A program made the translations under genes and the position numbers. A DNA stretch of 35,227 nt from contig JAFDGW010000033.1 in NCBI GenBank assembly GCA_019309115.1, positions 1 through 35,227 on the forward strand, read 5' to 3'. The DNA comes from Deltaproteobacteria bacterium. GTDB lineage: Bacteria; Desulfobacterota; Syntrophobacteria; Syntrophobacterales; Thermodesulforhabdaceae. The notes under the pieces are model-generated. The model saw only the letters and a program-made list of their open reading frames with translations. It ran no database searches and was not told the DNA's origin. Position 1 is the stretch's first letter. Every line of letters begins with the position of its first letter. Shown here piece after piece: positions 15,346-24,270 of this stretch.

Positions 15346-16587
15346 ATGGTCAAGATACCTGAGCTTTTGGCACCTGCTGGTAGCCTCGAAAAAGGCATTG
15401 TGGCGATACTTTACGGGGCAGATGCTGTTTACGGGGGTCTTCCGCACTTTAGTTTAAGGGACAAAGCACATAACCTGAACTACGAGGAACTGGCTTATCT
15501 GGCTTTCTTTGCCAGAAGCAGAGGCAAGCGCTTTTATGTTACATTAAATATTTTTGCCAGAAACGAGCATATTAAAAAGCTTCCAGCTATTCTGGAATAC
15601 CTCGAAGATCTGAAAGTGGATGCGATAATCGTAAGTGATCCCGGGGTTATCAGACTCGCTCACAAGCATGCACCTTCCATCCCGATTCACCTTAGCACTC
15701 AGGCCAACACCACTAATCTGGAAAGTCTTTGGTTTTGGAAGGAGCAAGGGGTACAGCGGGTTAACCTAGCTAGAGAATTAACTTACGGCGAGCTTCGGGA
15801 GATATGCGCCAATGCCCCTATTGAGGTGGAAGTTTTCGTTCACGGGGCTATGTGTGTTTCATACAGTGGCAGGTGCCTTTTGAGTGCGATGATGACGGGG
15901 CGGAGTGCAAATCTTGGTCTGTGTACTCATCCATGCAGATGGTCTTACGGCCTGGTGGAGACATCGCGTCCCGGTGAAGTTTTTACAATCACGGAAGAAG
16001 GCGGAGAGACCTTTATTTTAAACTCGAAGGATTTATGCCTTCTTGAAAGACTGGGGGACATCCTGTTGCTACCAGTGGATTCACTAAAAATCGAGGGTCG
16101 AATGAAAAGTTTTCTTTATGTCGCCACTACCACAATGGTGTACCGAAATGCAATTGATGCATGGGCGACCGGAAATGTAACTTCCGAGCGGATTACTTCG
16201 TGGATGGAGGAATTGAGCTGTGTCAGCCACAGACCATATACTTGGGGAATGCTTTTTCCCGGTGGTGGTGGAACTGAAAGCCCCGTGCAGTATGAGAGAA
16301 ATTATGCTCTGGCGGCCCTTGTGATGAATCCGCCGGAAGTCAGGCTGGATTTGCCAGTCGTTGAAGATATGGTTTATTTAAGGGTCAGAAGACAAATAAG
16401 GGTAGGGGATGAGTTAACCTTTTTATACCCTGATGAGCATCGGATTAGGTTAATTGTGGAAAAGATGGAACGACCGGATGGAACCTGCATTGATACGGCC
16501 AACCCAGGTATGGTCATACGATTGCCTGTGAGTTTTGAAACTTTCTCTTATCAGGTTGTGCGAGTCAGGGTTAGGGAGGATCGTTGA
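15346..16587 (+). CDS. trhP: U32 family protein, TrhP/YegQ type (tRNA uridine-34 hydroxylation)
   Basis: TrhP (YegQ) uses prephenate to make 5-hydroxyuridine at position 34 of tRNA. The 413-residue protein starts with PELLAPAGSLE and keeps the U32 signature EVFVHGAMCVSYSGRC. Four cysteines C170, C177, C193 and C197 correspond to the iron-sulfur ligands of the family, and LKIEGRMKS is present. The length and the short C-terminal beta domain suit TrhP better than the larger RlhA (YdcP/RlhA) proteins, but the choice between the two is not certain. The ATG at 15346 has only a weak ribosome site. proC follows after one base, so the two are cotranscribed. Confidence 0.85.
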   Translation: MVKIPELLAPAGSLEKGIVAILYGADAVYGGLPHFSLRDKAHNLNYEELAYLAFFARSRGKRFYVTLNIFARNEHIKKLPAILEYLEDLKVDAIIVSDPGVIRLAHKHAPSIPIHLSTQANTTNLESLWFWKEQGVQRVNLARELTYGELREICANAPIEVEVFVHGAMCVSYSGRCLLSAMMTGRSANLGLCTHPCRWSYGLVETSRPGEVFTITEEGGETFILNSKDLCLLERLGDILLLPVDSLKIEGRMKSFLYVATTTMVYRNAIDAWATGNVTSERITSWMEELSCVSHRPYTWGMLFPGGGGTESPVQYERNYALAALVMNPPEVRLDLPVVEDMVYLRVRRQIRVGDELTFLYPDEHRIRLIVEKMERPDGTCIDTANPGMVIRLPVSFETFSYQVVRVRVREDR

Positions 16588-16588
16588 A

Positions 16589-17422
16589 ATGAGACTAAAA
16601 GAAAAGGTGGGCTTTATCGGTGTTGGTAATATGGGGAGTGCTCTTGTTAAGGGGTTAGTGGAGGCGAAGACCATAGATTCAGACGGTATCGGAGTTTTTG
16701 ATGTCGTAAGCGCCAAAGCAAAGGAATTGACAGAAAAATTTGGCGTGCGACCTTTCAACACCATTTCCGAGCTTATAGGCTTTTCTGACATAATATTGAT
16801 AGCCGTTAAGCCTCAGAATATTACCGAGGTTCTCGATGAACTCAGAGGTGCTCTAAAAAGCGATCAGCTCATAATTTCAATTGCTGCCGGTATTTCCATT
16901 GAGTTTATAGAGGAACGGCTTGGGAGTAAGGTACCAATAGTTAGGGTGATGCCTAACACGCCGGCACTGATTGGAGAAGGAGCATCTGCTCTTTCTCGAA
17001 ACGACCGTGTTGACGATGCCACTATGGAAAAAGCGTTGACGCTTTTCCGTTCTGTGGGCATTGCTGTTGAAGTTGATGAGAAGTTAATGGACGCAATAAC
17101 AGGGCTTAGTGGAAGTGGTCCTGCATACGTTATGCTTTTCTTGGAAGCTCTTACGGATGCCGGGGTTTTCGTGGGATTGCCCAGGGATGTTGCAAGGACA
17201 CTGGTTCTTCAAACTGTCTTGGGAAGCGTGCGAATGGTGCTTGAAACAGAAAACCATTTTGCGCAGTTGAAGGACATGGTAACGTCCCCTGGAGGAACCA
17301 CAATTTATGGCCTGAAAGCTCTTGAGGAAGCTGGATTTCGTAGTGCCGTAATAGAGGCGGTGAAAAGAGCTACGGATCGTTCTAACGAATTGCAAAAAAT
17401 CGCAAGCATTGGCAAAAAATAG
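16589..17422 (+). CDS. proC: Pyrroline-5-carboxylate reductase
   Basis: ProC reduces pyrroline-5-carboxylate to proline with NAD(P)H, the last step of proline synthesis. The 277 residues open with the dinucleotide fold FIGVGNMG (G11-x-G13-x2-G16), continue with VRVMPNTPALIGEGA, and carry the C-terminal signature LSGSGPAYVMLF and VTSPGGTT. ATG 16589 is preceded by AGGGAGGA inside the end of the U32 gene; the longer frame back to 16535 lies in that gene and is rejected. No other proline gene is adjacent. Confidence 0.96.
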   Translation: MRLKEKVGFIGVGNMGSALVKGLVEAKTIDSDGIGVFDVVSAKAKELTEKFGVRPFNTISELIGFSDIILIAVKPQNITEVLDELRGALKSDQLIISIAAGISIEFIEERLGSKVPIVRVMPNTPALIGEGASALSRNDRVDDATMEKALTLFRSVGIAVEVDEKLMDAITGLSGSGPAYVMLFLEALTDAGVFVGLPRDVARTLVLQTVLGSVRMVLETENHFAQLKDMVTSPGGTTIYGLKALEEAGFRSAVIEAVKRATDRSNELQKIASIGKK

Positions 17423-17467
17423 CTTGAATAAAAGTAGCCAAGTTAATCTGACGGCGGGGGATTTGCT

Positions 17468-17815
17468 ATGAACATTGAAGATCTTTACAGTATGATTCCG
17501 TCCGTACCGTGTCCACCGGGGTGCACAACTTGCTGTCGAAATTTTGGTGTTCCATCCAGAACAAGAATCGAGGACGAACGGATAAAAAAGTATTTGAGAG
17601 AACATGGAATGGAGGTAGGCAAAGCGTCGGGGACAACATGTCCTTATGTTACCGACGAGGGTTGTAGCATATATCCGGTAAGGCCTTTTATTTGCCGAAT
17701 ATACGGAACATCGCCAAATTTTTTGTGTGTAGAAAACTATCGACCTGCCAGATTGCTGGAACCGGAGGAGGAAGAAGAGCTTTTTTATCTGTACCGAAAG
17801 CACTTCAGTGGTTAA
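17468..17815 (+). CDS. YkgJ-family cysteine-cluster protein
   Basis: This 115-residue protein has the CxxxCxxCC motif of the YkgJ/Fe-S-cluster-like (CxxCxxCC) family: C15, C19, C22 and C23, then TTCPYV, GCSIYPVRPFICRIYG. Eight cysteines suggest a bound zinc or iron-sulfur cluster. The family role is unsettled. The ATG has GGGGGA upstream. The gene probably continues the trhP-proC transcript after 45 bases and overlaps the convergent nth gene by 11 bases at its 3' end. Confidence 0.8.
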   Translation: MNIEDLYSMIPSVPCPPGCTTCCRNFGVPSRTRIEDERIKKYLREHGMEVGKASGTTCPYVTDEGCSIYPVRPFICRIYGTSPNFLCVENYRPARLLEPEEEEELFYLYRKHFSG

Positions 17816-18434
17816 ATTGACACAGGTCGGCGATTGGGCAACGGTCGCAATATGGTCGGTTGGGCTTACAAAGGGTCTGACCGTGCTTGACAAAGAGGTC
17901 ATTGACGAAAGGGATCCAGTCGGGGGTGATAATCTTCTTCAAGGCCTGTTCCGTTTCTTCGGGGGTTTTCGTTTTTATCCATCCAAGGCGATTGGCTATG
18001 CGGTGCACGTGGGTGTCCACCGGAAGAACCGGTTTACCAAATCCGTAAAGCAGAACACAGTTTGCCGTTTTCCTGCCCACGCCAGGGAGGGACATAAGAA
18101 GCTTAATGTCTTGAGGAACTTTTCCGTTGAACCGTTCGGCAATGATCTTTGCGATCTCCCGGATCCGCTTGGCTTTCGTCTTATGGTAATTTACGTTTCT
18201 TATCAACTTTTCTATCTCTTTCAATGGCGCATTCGCAAGTTCATCAGGAGTGGCGAATCTTTCGAAAAGGTTCTGTGCCGCCGCGTCTGTTTGGGGATCT
18301 CTGGTTCGCTGCGAAAGTATGGTACCTACAAGCACGTGAAAGGGCTTTTTTTGTCGAGTGTGCCAGTTCCAGGGTTTTGTGCCATATCTTTGCCGAAGCC
18401 TGTTCAAAGTGGTTACAATCTTTTCGTTTTTCAT
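17805..18434 (-). CDS. nth: Endonuclease III (DNA glycosylase/AP lyase)
   Basis: Nth removes oxidised pyrimidines and cuts the abasic strand. The 209-residue protein has the helix-hairpin-helix LPGVGRKTAN with catalytic Lys122, the catalytic Asp140 in VDTHVHRIANRLG, and the [4Fe-4S] spacing C-x6-C-x2-C-x5-C near the end (CKPNRPYCDRCPIADLC). The open frame runs much further upstream through the aminotransferase region, but ATG 18434 has AAGGAAAA before it and matches the family's start. It is divergent from the aminotransferase with 69 bases between, and overlaps the YkgJ-like gene tail. Confidence 0.95.
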   Translation of the reverse strand: MKNEKIVTTLNRLRQRYGTKPWNWHTRQKKPFHVLVGTILSQRTRDPQTDAAAQNLFERFATPDELANAPLKEIEKLIRNVNYHKTKAKRIREIAKIIAERFNGKVPQDIKLLMSLPGVGRKTANCVLLYGFGKPVLPVDTHVHRIANRLGWIKTKTPEETEQALKKIITPDWIPFVNDLFVKHGQTLCKPNRPYCDRCPIADLCQFNH

Positions 18435-18503
18435 TTTTCCTTCGATTAGTTCACAATATCCGGTAATAGTTGCGTGATCATATAACATAAAAGGAGGCCC
18501 AGA

Positions 18504-19844
18504 ATGCAATGGCCAAATGATTATGTATTCTACAGGGTGCCGAAAAGGCATTATCCTGTGGTGGACCGTGGTGAAGGAATTTACATCTGGGACGATACAG
18601 GAAAACGGTACATAGACGGATCGGGTGGTGCTGCCGTTGTTACCATAGGTCACGGTGTCGGTGAGATTATGGAAGCAATGGTGCGCCAAGCCAGGCGTAT
18701 TGCTTACACGCATGGGACACATTTCACCAGTGAAGCAGCCAAAGAGTGTGCCGAAAGGTTGTGCCGTCTCGTGCCCGATCAACGTCTTAATCGAGTTTAT
18801 TTTCTTTCCGGCGGTTCCGAAGCGGTTGAAGCAGCTGTTAAGGTAGCAAGGCAGTACTGGGAGGAGATTGGGGAAAGAGACAGGTATAAGATAATTTCAC
18901 GGTGGGGTAGTTTTCACGGCAATACGGCTGGGGCTTTAGCCTTGGGAGGAAACACGGGTAAGAGAAGATTCTATCATCCCATATTGATGCATACTCCACA
19001 CATTATGCCCTGTTATTGTTACCGGTGTCCCTTCAAAAAGAAGCCCGAATTGTGCGATCTAGAGTGTGCTGATCAGCTGGAGCGAACGATAAAATACGAA
19101 GGTCCTGAGACGATTGCGGCTTTCATTGCTGAACCCGTTGTTGGTGCTACCGCCGGTGCGGTTATCCCTAGGGATGGTTACTGGGAAAGAATTCGGGAAA
19201 TATGTGATTTTTACAATGTTTTGCTGATCGCCGACGAAGTCATGACAGGAATAGGACGATGCGGTGAAAATTTTTGCGTGGACAGGTGGGGAGTAGTGCC
19301 TGACATCATCGTACTGGCCAAAGGACTCAGTTCCGGCTACACGCCACTCGGGGCTATAATTGTAAAAGATTTTATCTATCATGCCATAATATCAGGTTCC
19401 GGAAGTTTTCTACATGGGCACACTTACGGTCAAAATCCTCTGTCAACAGCAATCGGCGCAGCCGTGCTCAAGTACATAGAAAAGCATAGCCTGATAGAGC
19501 GGGCTCGTGAAATGGGCAAGGTATTTGCCGAGAGGCTTAACGAACTTAACGAATTTGATATGGTTGGTGATGTCCGATGTATAGGACTTTTTGCCGGTGT
19601 TGAATTCGTTGCCAATAAGAAGACGAAAAAAACCTTCAATCCTGCCTTGAAGGTAGCTCATCAGGTTTTCGATGAAGCATTTAAAAGGGGGTTGATTACC
19701 TATCCGGGGACTGGCGGTGCAGACGGCATAAGGGGTGACCACCTCCTACTGGCCCCCCCATATATCATAACCGAGGAACAAATCGATGAGATGGTCGGAA
19801 TTTTAAAGGATGCAATAGCAGCTGTTGAAAACGCTGTTATGTAG
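18504..19844 (+). CDS. Class III PLP-dependent aminotransferase, substrate unknown
   Basis: The 446-residue protein is a fold-type I omega/ornithine-type aminotransferase: LSGGSEAVEAAVKVAR binds the cofactor phosphate region, LIADEV carries D244, and the PLP lysine is K273 in VLAKGLSSGYTPLGA. A cysteine-rich insertion at 168-188 (PCYCYRCP ... CDLEC; C170, C172, C175, C184, C188) is seen in a subgroup annotated loosely as aspartate aminotransferase family. Its substrate cannot be assigned; amine- or beta-alanine-pyruvate-type transamination is possible. ATG 18504 has a strong AAGGAGG site. The gene stands alone and ends at a clear terminator. Confidence 0.88.
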   Translation: MQWPNDYVFYRVPKRHYPVVDRGEGIYIWDDTGKRYIDGSGGAAVVTIGHGVGEIMEAMVRQARRIAYTHGTHFTSEAAKECAERLCRLVPDQRLNRVYFLSGGSEAVEAAVKVARQYWEEIGERDRYKIISRWGSFHGNTAGALALGGNTGKRRFYHPILMHTPHIMPCYCYRCPFKKKPELCDLECADQLERTIKYEGPETIAAFIAEPVVGATAGAVIPRDGYWERIREICDFYNVLLIADEVMTGIGRCGENFCVDRWGVVPDIIVLAKGLSSGYTPLGAIIVKDFIYHAIISGSGSFLHGHTYGQNPLSTAIGAAVLKYIEKHSLIERAREMGKVFAERLNELNEFDMVGDVRCIGLFAGVEFVANKKTKKTFNPALKVAHQVFDEAFKRGLITYPGTGGADGIRGDHLLLAPPYIITEEQIDEMVGILKDAIAAVENAVM

Positions 19845-19873
19845 AGTTTTCGTAAAGAACTTTTTAACCTACG

Positions 19874-19906
19874 GGGTGCGTCATATGTGACGCACCCTTT
19901 CTTTTC
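19874..19906 (+). terminator. Intrinsic terminator after the aminotransferase gene
   Basis: GGGTGCGTCA and TGACGCACCC form a perfect 10-base-pair stem with a TATG loop, followed by TTTCTTTTC. It lies 30 bases after the stop of the aminotransferase gene and just before the convergent membrane-protein gene. It is the clearest rho-independent terminator in the window; on the minus strand the tail after the stem is poorer in T, so the other direction is less sure. Confidence 0.88.
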
Positions 19907-19913
19907 TGAAGAG

Positions 19914-20540
19914 TTAGTGATGTTCAACGGATTTTGCTGTTTTCTTTGTTTCTTTGGTTTCTGGCTTCTTGGCCGATGCTGATTCAGCCTCTTCTGAGGA
20001 TTGTTTCTCCTGTTCGGATTTCTCTGAGTGGGTTTTAATCACTTCTTGATGCTCACTGAACATCTTAAGCCACAGTTTCAACGTTTCTATTGACTCGTCA
20101 AACCCTTCCAGCCCACTTTGTTTAGCTGCTATGCATTCGCCAAGTAGCACATGATAATGTTCAAATAGTTTCTGCTCCATATTTGCTATTTCAGAGATAT
20201 GGCGGTTAACTCGTTTGACTATGTAAGGTTGTAGGGCTTCTAACGCTTCTTCCTTATTTTTGAATTTCATTTCCAAAATCTGCTGCAACTCCGCATCGGC
20301 TTTTTCTCCCAAATAAACAGGTTCAAAGGTTTTCTCTTTGCTCCCGTCGAGCCAGCCAATTCGCCCTACACAAAGGCTAAGCATTCCGTCTTTGTAAACA
20401 TAGTAATATCGCGTGGGAAGGCTCAGAAATGCAAGAACACCCGCGATCAACAGAACTGCACCAATCAAACCTCCTTTTTGTAGTAAGTTTCGATTTACTC
20501 CCGATACTCGATAGCGCTGATCTTCTACATGGTGAGGCAT
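19914..20540 (-). CDS. Membrane-anchored protein with charged coiled tail, unknown
   Basis: I do not recognise a family. The 208-residue chain has a short cytoplasmic N-terminus, one membrane segment at about 24-42 (LIGAVLLIAGVLAFLSL), a middle domain of about 110 residues with helical, Glu/Lys-rich segments, and a C-terminal 45 residues made almost wholly of Glu, Ser, Lys, Ala and Thr ending in VEHH. ATG 20540 has AAGGAGG eight bases upstream; an earlier start at 20561 is less likely. It has its own promoter-like sequence, lies downstream of the histidine kinase-regulator operon on the same strand, and converges on the aminotransferase terminator. A role in envelope sensing is possible only by context. 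Confidence 0.7.
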   Translation of the reverse strand: MPHHVEDQRYRVSGVNRNLLQKGGLIGAVLLIAGVLAFLSLPTRYYYVYKDGMLSLCVGRIGWLDGSKEKTFEPVYLGEKADAELQQILEMKFKNKEEALEALQPYIVKRVNRHISEIANMEQKLFEHYHVLLGECIAAKQSGLEGFDESIETLKLWLKMFSEHQEVIKTHSEKSEQEKQSSEEAESASAKKPETKETKKTAKSVEHH

Positions 20541-20612
20541 AATACATCCTCCTTGTTGCATTTTGTACTTTCATCTACAAGAAACCATAACCCAGGAACG
20601 AACGGATATGTT

Positions 20613-20640
20613 TTTATACGCAATTCTTTCATCCCGTCAA
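20613..20640 (-). promoter_or_regulatory. Candidate sigma-70 promoter for the membrane-anchored protein
   Basis: On the minus strand TTGACG (20635-20640) and TATAAA (20613-20618), each five of six matches to consensus, are spaced by 16 bases. The start site would give a leader of about 65 bases before ATG 20540. It is one of the best promoter matches in the window and separates this gene from the upstream two-component pair. Confidence 0.55.
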
Positions 20641-20716
20641 ATGCCTCGAGGGAATTGCACGTGGAGCCCTGTATTGAAATAAGCTTCGAGGTCCTGGAAT
20701 TTCTTAATGAACACGA

Positions 20717-21880
20717 TTATACTTTTGTGTCTTTGGAAACAAAAACTGCTATGGGTTCAACTATACCAACCGTTGACGCAAAATTCCTTAATCGCTGTAT
20801 AGAAACTTTGTTTAATTCGTGTCCTTGTTTCAGTAATAGACGTCCGTCCCTGGATAAAACGTTTGCGGCTGTTACCATTCCTTCTTGGAGCTCTTCCACC
20901 AGAACTTCCCTTTGTTCGTAATTCGTAAGAAACTCTACCACTTTTCCGCAGGCGGTGAGCACTTTCGGATCGTAAACACCCTTTCGTCCCATCATAATCG
21001 CGTAGGCTTCAGGTGCAGAGTGTCCCTTTCCAAGGAGTAGCTCCAGGTCGAGAGCTACCTTGAGAATTCTGGCTTCTAAGGGTATATCGTCGCCTTTGAT
21101 TTCATCTATGGGATGGCCTGATCCGTCGTAATGCTTTTCCTGATAAGCTATGATTTTGGCTATTTCATCCATCCTGGGTATCTTGTTTATTAACCGAGCA
21201 GTAACGGATGGGTGTATCTCCATGATTTGCTTTTCTTCGCCCTCCAAAGGTTCGCCTTTGTAAAATCTCAAGATGGTTTCCTCAGGAAGTAGCAGGCACC
21301 CTAATTGCGATAGCATACCCGCGGTTTCTACTTTCCACGGGTTCTTGATCCCTAGTTCTTGAGCTATCAAAACCGCAAATTTTGTTGCTCTATTTGCTCT
21401 TTCGGAAGCTTCCATGTTACTGAGGAAAAGTAAATCTGTTAAAAGGGCAACGCACCCTCGTAATGTTTTTTCTAGGAGTTCTCGCTCTGCAATAATCAGA
21501 TTGTACTGCCGGACTCCATCTTTCAATGCGTTAATTAGTGTTTCATTAGGACAGGGCTTGGTAAGAAATCGGAAAACGTTTCCGCAATTTACGGCCTCAA
21601 TCGCCGTGTCCAAATCTGCATAACCAGTCAGCATTATCCTAACCGTGTCCGGTGCAATTTCTTTCACTCTGGTTAAAAACTGGATGCCATCCATTATGGG
21701 CATTCTCAGGTCTGCTACCACAACGGCATAAGGACCCCGGCTCTTAATCTTTTCAAGACCCTCCTTTCCACTTTCTGCCGTATCAATGCTAAAATGTTTG
21801 TGCAAAACTCGCTTTATGGCCATTAACACTTTTGGTTCGTCGTCCACAAAAAGTATTTTGGCCTTGCTAGAAACACTCAT
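20717..21880 (-). CDS. Response regulator: receiver plus degenerate HD-GYP-like domain
   Basis: Residues 1-120 are a complete receiver, with acidic pocket D13-D14, phospho-acceptor D57 (VVADLRMP) and K108 (FLTKPC). The C-terminal part, about 150-320, has the HD-GYP layout but with key residues changed: the HD pair is S191-Q192 (LSQLGC), the paired HH is Q247-E248 (YQEKHYDGSGHP), and GYP is GHP. H223 (EIHPSV) remains. Catalysis of cyclic-di-GMP hydrolysis is therefore unlikely; it may bind ligand or act as a protein adaptor. A final domain of about 55 residues (AANVLSRDGRLLLKQGHELN) resembles a short beta module found after such HD domains. Its ATG overlaps the kinase stop as ATGA, so the kinase is the obvious partner. 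Confidence 0.88.
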   Translation of the reverse strand: MSVSSKAKILFVDDEPKVLMAIKRVLHKHFSIDTAESGKEGLEKIKSRGPYAVVVADLRMPIMDGIQFLTRVKEIAPDTVRIMLTGYADLDTAIEAVNCGNVFRFLTKPCPNETLINALKDGVRQYNLIIAERELLEKTLRGCVALLTDLLFLSNMEASERANRATKFAVLIAQELGIKNPWKVETAGMLSQLGCLLLPEETILRFYKGEPLEGEEKQIMEIHPSVTARLINKIPRMDEIAKIIAYQEKHYDGSGHPIDEIKGDDIPLEARILKVALDLELLLGKGHSAPEAYAIMMGRKGVYDPKVLTACGKVVEFLTNYEQREVLVEELQEGMVTAANVLSRDGRLLLKQGHELNKVSIQRLRNFASTVGIVEPIAVFVSKDTKV

Positions 21881-24255
21881 TTAACCTCACCATCCTCGTC
21901 TTGTTGGCTTTTTAAAGGCAGCCTTATAACGAATTCTGTTCCCTTACCTTCCTTAGAATTAAAAAATATTTGCCCGCTATGCCCACGTACCACAATAGCC
22001 TGAGCTATTGCCAGTCCCTGTCCGGTGCCCATTCCTGGATCTTTGGTGGTGAAAAAGGGTTCAAACACTTTGTCCTTTATAGTATCAGGTATTCCAACCC
22101 CGTTGTCAGATATTTTAATTTCACACCAAGGCCCGTTCAGGCTTGTTTCGAGGGTTAATCGCCCCCAGAAGTTACTATTCTTTTCCTTCTTCTCCTGAAT
22201 TGCCTGCAGGGCATTCACAACGAGGTTAAGAAGCACTTGGTTTATTTCTGTGGGAGAACAATAAAGCAGAGGCAATTTGGGGTCCAATTTCAAGCTAACT
22301 TCTGCTATGCGCTTCCATTCATTTTTCGTAAGATTAACTACACTTTGAATTGATTTGTTAATGTCCACCCACTGTCTTTTTGGAGTTAATGGATGAGAAA
22401 AATCTCTGATTGAGGATACAATCTTTTGTATCTGTGTAATACACTCTATACTCTGCTGGATTGCTTGAGGTATTTCAGTAGTCAGAAAATCAATGTCAAT
22501 TTCTTCTTCCGACTTTTTGATGTTTTTGAGAAGTTCCAACCGTCTGGGCGAAGATGGATCCAGACCGCCTAGCTCTTGGTATTGAGATATAATTTTTAAT
22601 AGCTCCGTAAAGCTTTCCTGAATAAAAGGAAGATTGGCGGCAATGCATTGAGCAGGAGAATTTATTTCATGGGCGATTCCTGCGGCCAACGTGCCTATTG
22701 CCTGTAACTTTTGAGAATGCGCAACCTGCATTTCCATATGTTTTTTTTCCGTAATATCGAAAGCGACTATTAGAATTTTGTGTTTTCCTGAGTCTGTCTT
22801 TTTGTACGGGTGAATTAGTACCTCCAAAAAGCTTATACGGCCGTTCAAGTTTTCTGTTTTTATTTCTTTGGAAACACTCTGACCCGTTTCACTTGCCGAT
22901 TTAACATACTCGGCGATAGGTAGTTCTTTAGTCAAATCTTCCAAGGATGAGCCCACAGCTACACTGGCCCTGATTCCAAAGTAATTTTCAGCTTGGCGGT
23001 TCCACCTGTAAACAATGCCATTCTCGTCTATAGCAATTACAATGGCGGATACGGCATTTATGACAGCTTGGAGTTCGCTGTACATTGCGTTCAATTCATC
23101 CTTGGCTTTTTTGAAAGCAGTAATGTCAGTGTAAGTGCAGAGAGCGCCGTTAAAGTTTCCTTCGGCGTCTTTTAGAGGGGTTACATGGTATATAAAGTGG
23201 CCTTTCAAGATTTCGTGATCAATGGTTTTGCAAATTGTTCTCCCTGCTTTGAGATCATCAGCAATGTCGCAAGGAAGCGGGTTTGCCTTGTGGCAATAAG
23301 TTTCCCAACACGGACAACCTATCAATTCTCTCGGATGTTTATTAAGACGATTGGCAAAAGGTTTATTAATGCGCCTGATGATAAAGTTTTTGTCGATAAG
23401 AGCGATTAAATTAGGCACCGTATCAAAAGTTTGCTCCCACTCCCGCTTGCCCCTTTCTATTATTTCGATAAATTGTTTTTCCGTCGTTACGTCAATTGCA
23501 ATTCCATAAAAGGACAATCTGTCTCCGGGTGGTTTGAGCATGATTTTGCCAATATCGCGAATCCAGCGTACCTCTCCGTTAGCCCTGCGAATTCGATATT
23601 CCCGAACATAGTTGCCGCCTTTTTTCAGTGCCTCAGCCACGGCCGCTTTGGCTTTTCGAAGATCTTCCGATATTATCAAGTGCTTCCATGTAATTCGTTT
23701 TTCTTCAAATTCTCTGGCTGAATATCCAGTAATTTTCTCAATTGCGGAACCGAAAAATTTTACAGACCAATCGCACTCACCTTTGTATATAATAACAGGT
23801 AGCACATTACTGATAATTTTGAGTTCTATTTCTTCCTCTACTAACTGTTCATGAAGGATGCTACATATGTGCAACAAATGACATGCCATTTGGTGGACAT
23901 CTGAAAGTGTCCCTAAGTGAAGGCACTGATCCTGTGAGTTCAATATAGATTCAACCAGTTCCTCAGGATTTGGACTGTATTTTACGGCCCACCTTGGAAG
24001 GTCCAGATCCACGGGGCAATCATATATAATTAATGACTTGGGAGGTTGAATGGCCTGCAACATATTTATAATATCCTGCACCACTATCTTAGAAGGTGGT
24101 ATGTCCAATAGAAATATGGAATCCTCGCTTACAGGAATCTGAATAACTTCGTTAGGGTTGAAGATAAAGAAAATCGAATGACCCCGCTTTTTGAACTCAT
24201 CTTTCCATTGTCTTAGCTCGCTTTTTTCTCGCGACGTAAATACGTAAAAGTGCAT
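21877..24255 (-). CDS. Cytoplasmic multi-PAS sensor histidine kinase
   Basis: The 792-residue protein has no membrane segment. In order: an N-terminal region of about 110 residues that looks like a degenerate receiver ([18 protein letters not shown]); PAS/PAC 1 at about 145-260 ([17 protein letters not shown]); PAS 2 at about 275-385 with five cysteines C314, C316, C321, C329 and C342; PAS 3 at about 390-505; then HisKA with phospho-acceptor H529 ([13 protein letters not shown]); and HATPase_c with N-box [17 protein letters not shown] and [10 protein letters not shown]. The cysteine cluster in PAS 2 suggests metal, heme or redox sensing. The signal is unknown. It follows the LOG-like gene by 15 bases and is coupled to the response regulator. 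Confidence 0.92.
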   Translation of the reverse strand: MHFYVFTSREKSELRQWKDEFKKRGHSIFFIFNPNEVIQIPVSEDSIFLLDIPPSKIVVQDIINMLQAIQPPKSLIIYDCPVDLDLPRWAVKYSPNPEELVESILNSQDQCLHLGTLSDVHQMACHLLHICSILHEQLVEEEIELKIISNVLPVIIYKGECDWSVKFFGSAIEKITGYSAREFEEKRITWKHLIISEDLRKAKAAVAEALKKGGNYVREYRIRRANGEVRWIRDIGKIMLKPPGDRLSFYGIAIDVTTEKQFIEIIERGKREWEQTFDTVPNLIALIDKNFIIRRINKPFANRLNKHPRELIGCPCWETYCHKANPLPCDIADDLKAGRTICKTIDHEILKGHFIYHVTPLKDAEGNFNGALCTYTDITAFKKAKDELNAMYSELQAVINAVSAIVIAIDENGIVYRWNRQAENYFGIRASVAVGSSLEDLTKELPIAEYVKSASETGQSVSKEIKTENLNGRISFLEVLIHPYKKTDSGKHKILIVAFDITEKKHMEMQVAHSQKLQAIGTLAAGIAHEINSPAQCIAANLPFIQESFTELLKIISQYQELGGLDPSSPRRLELLKNIKKSEEEIDIDFLTTEIPQAIQQSIECITQIQKIVSSIRDFSHPLTPKRQWVDINKSIQSVVNLTKNEWKRIAEVSLKLDPKLPLLYCSPTEINQVLLNLVVNALQAIQEKKEKNSNFWGRLTLETSLNGPWCEIKISDNGVGIPDTIKDKVFEPFFTTKDPGMGTGQGLAIAQAIVVRGHSGQIFFNSKEGKGTEFVIRLPLKSQQDEDGEVK

Positions 24256-24270
24256 GACCAGCCTTCCTTT

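Noticed and set aside
17084-17902. 272-codon minus-strand frame across proC and the YkgJ-like gene
   Set aside because: Antisense to two recognised genes, and its translation has no recognisable domain.
18435-18782. N-terminal extension of nth to 18782
   Set aside because: It runs antisense through the aminotransferase start, is absent from the family, and ATG 18434 has a proper ribosome site.
20525-20632. Small minus-strand frame of 35 codons just before the membrane-protein gene
   Set aside because: Its ATG falls inside the TTGACG/TATAAA promoter spacer, so it would not be on that transcript, and no ribosome site at proper distance precedes it.
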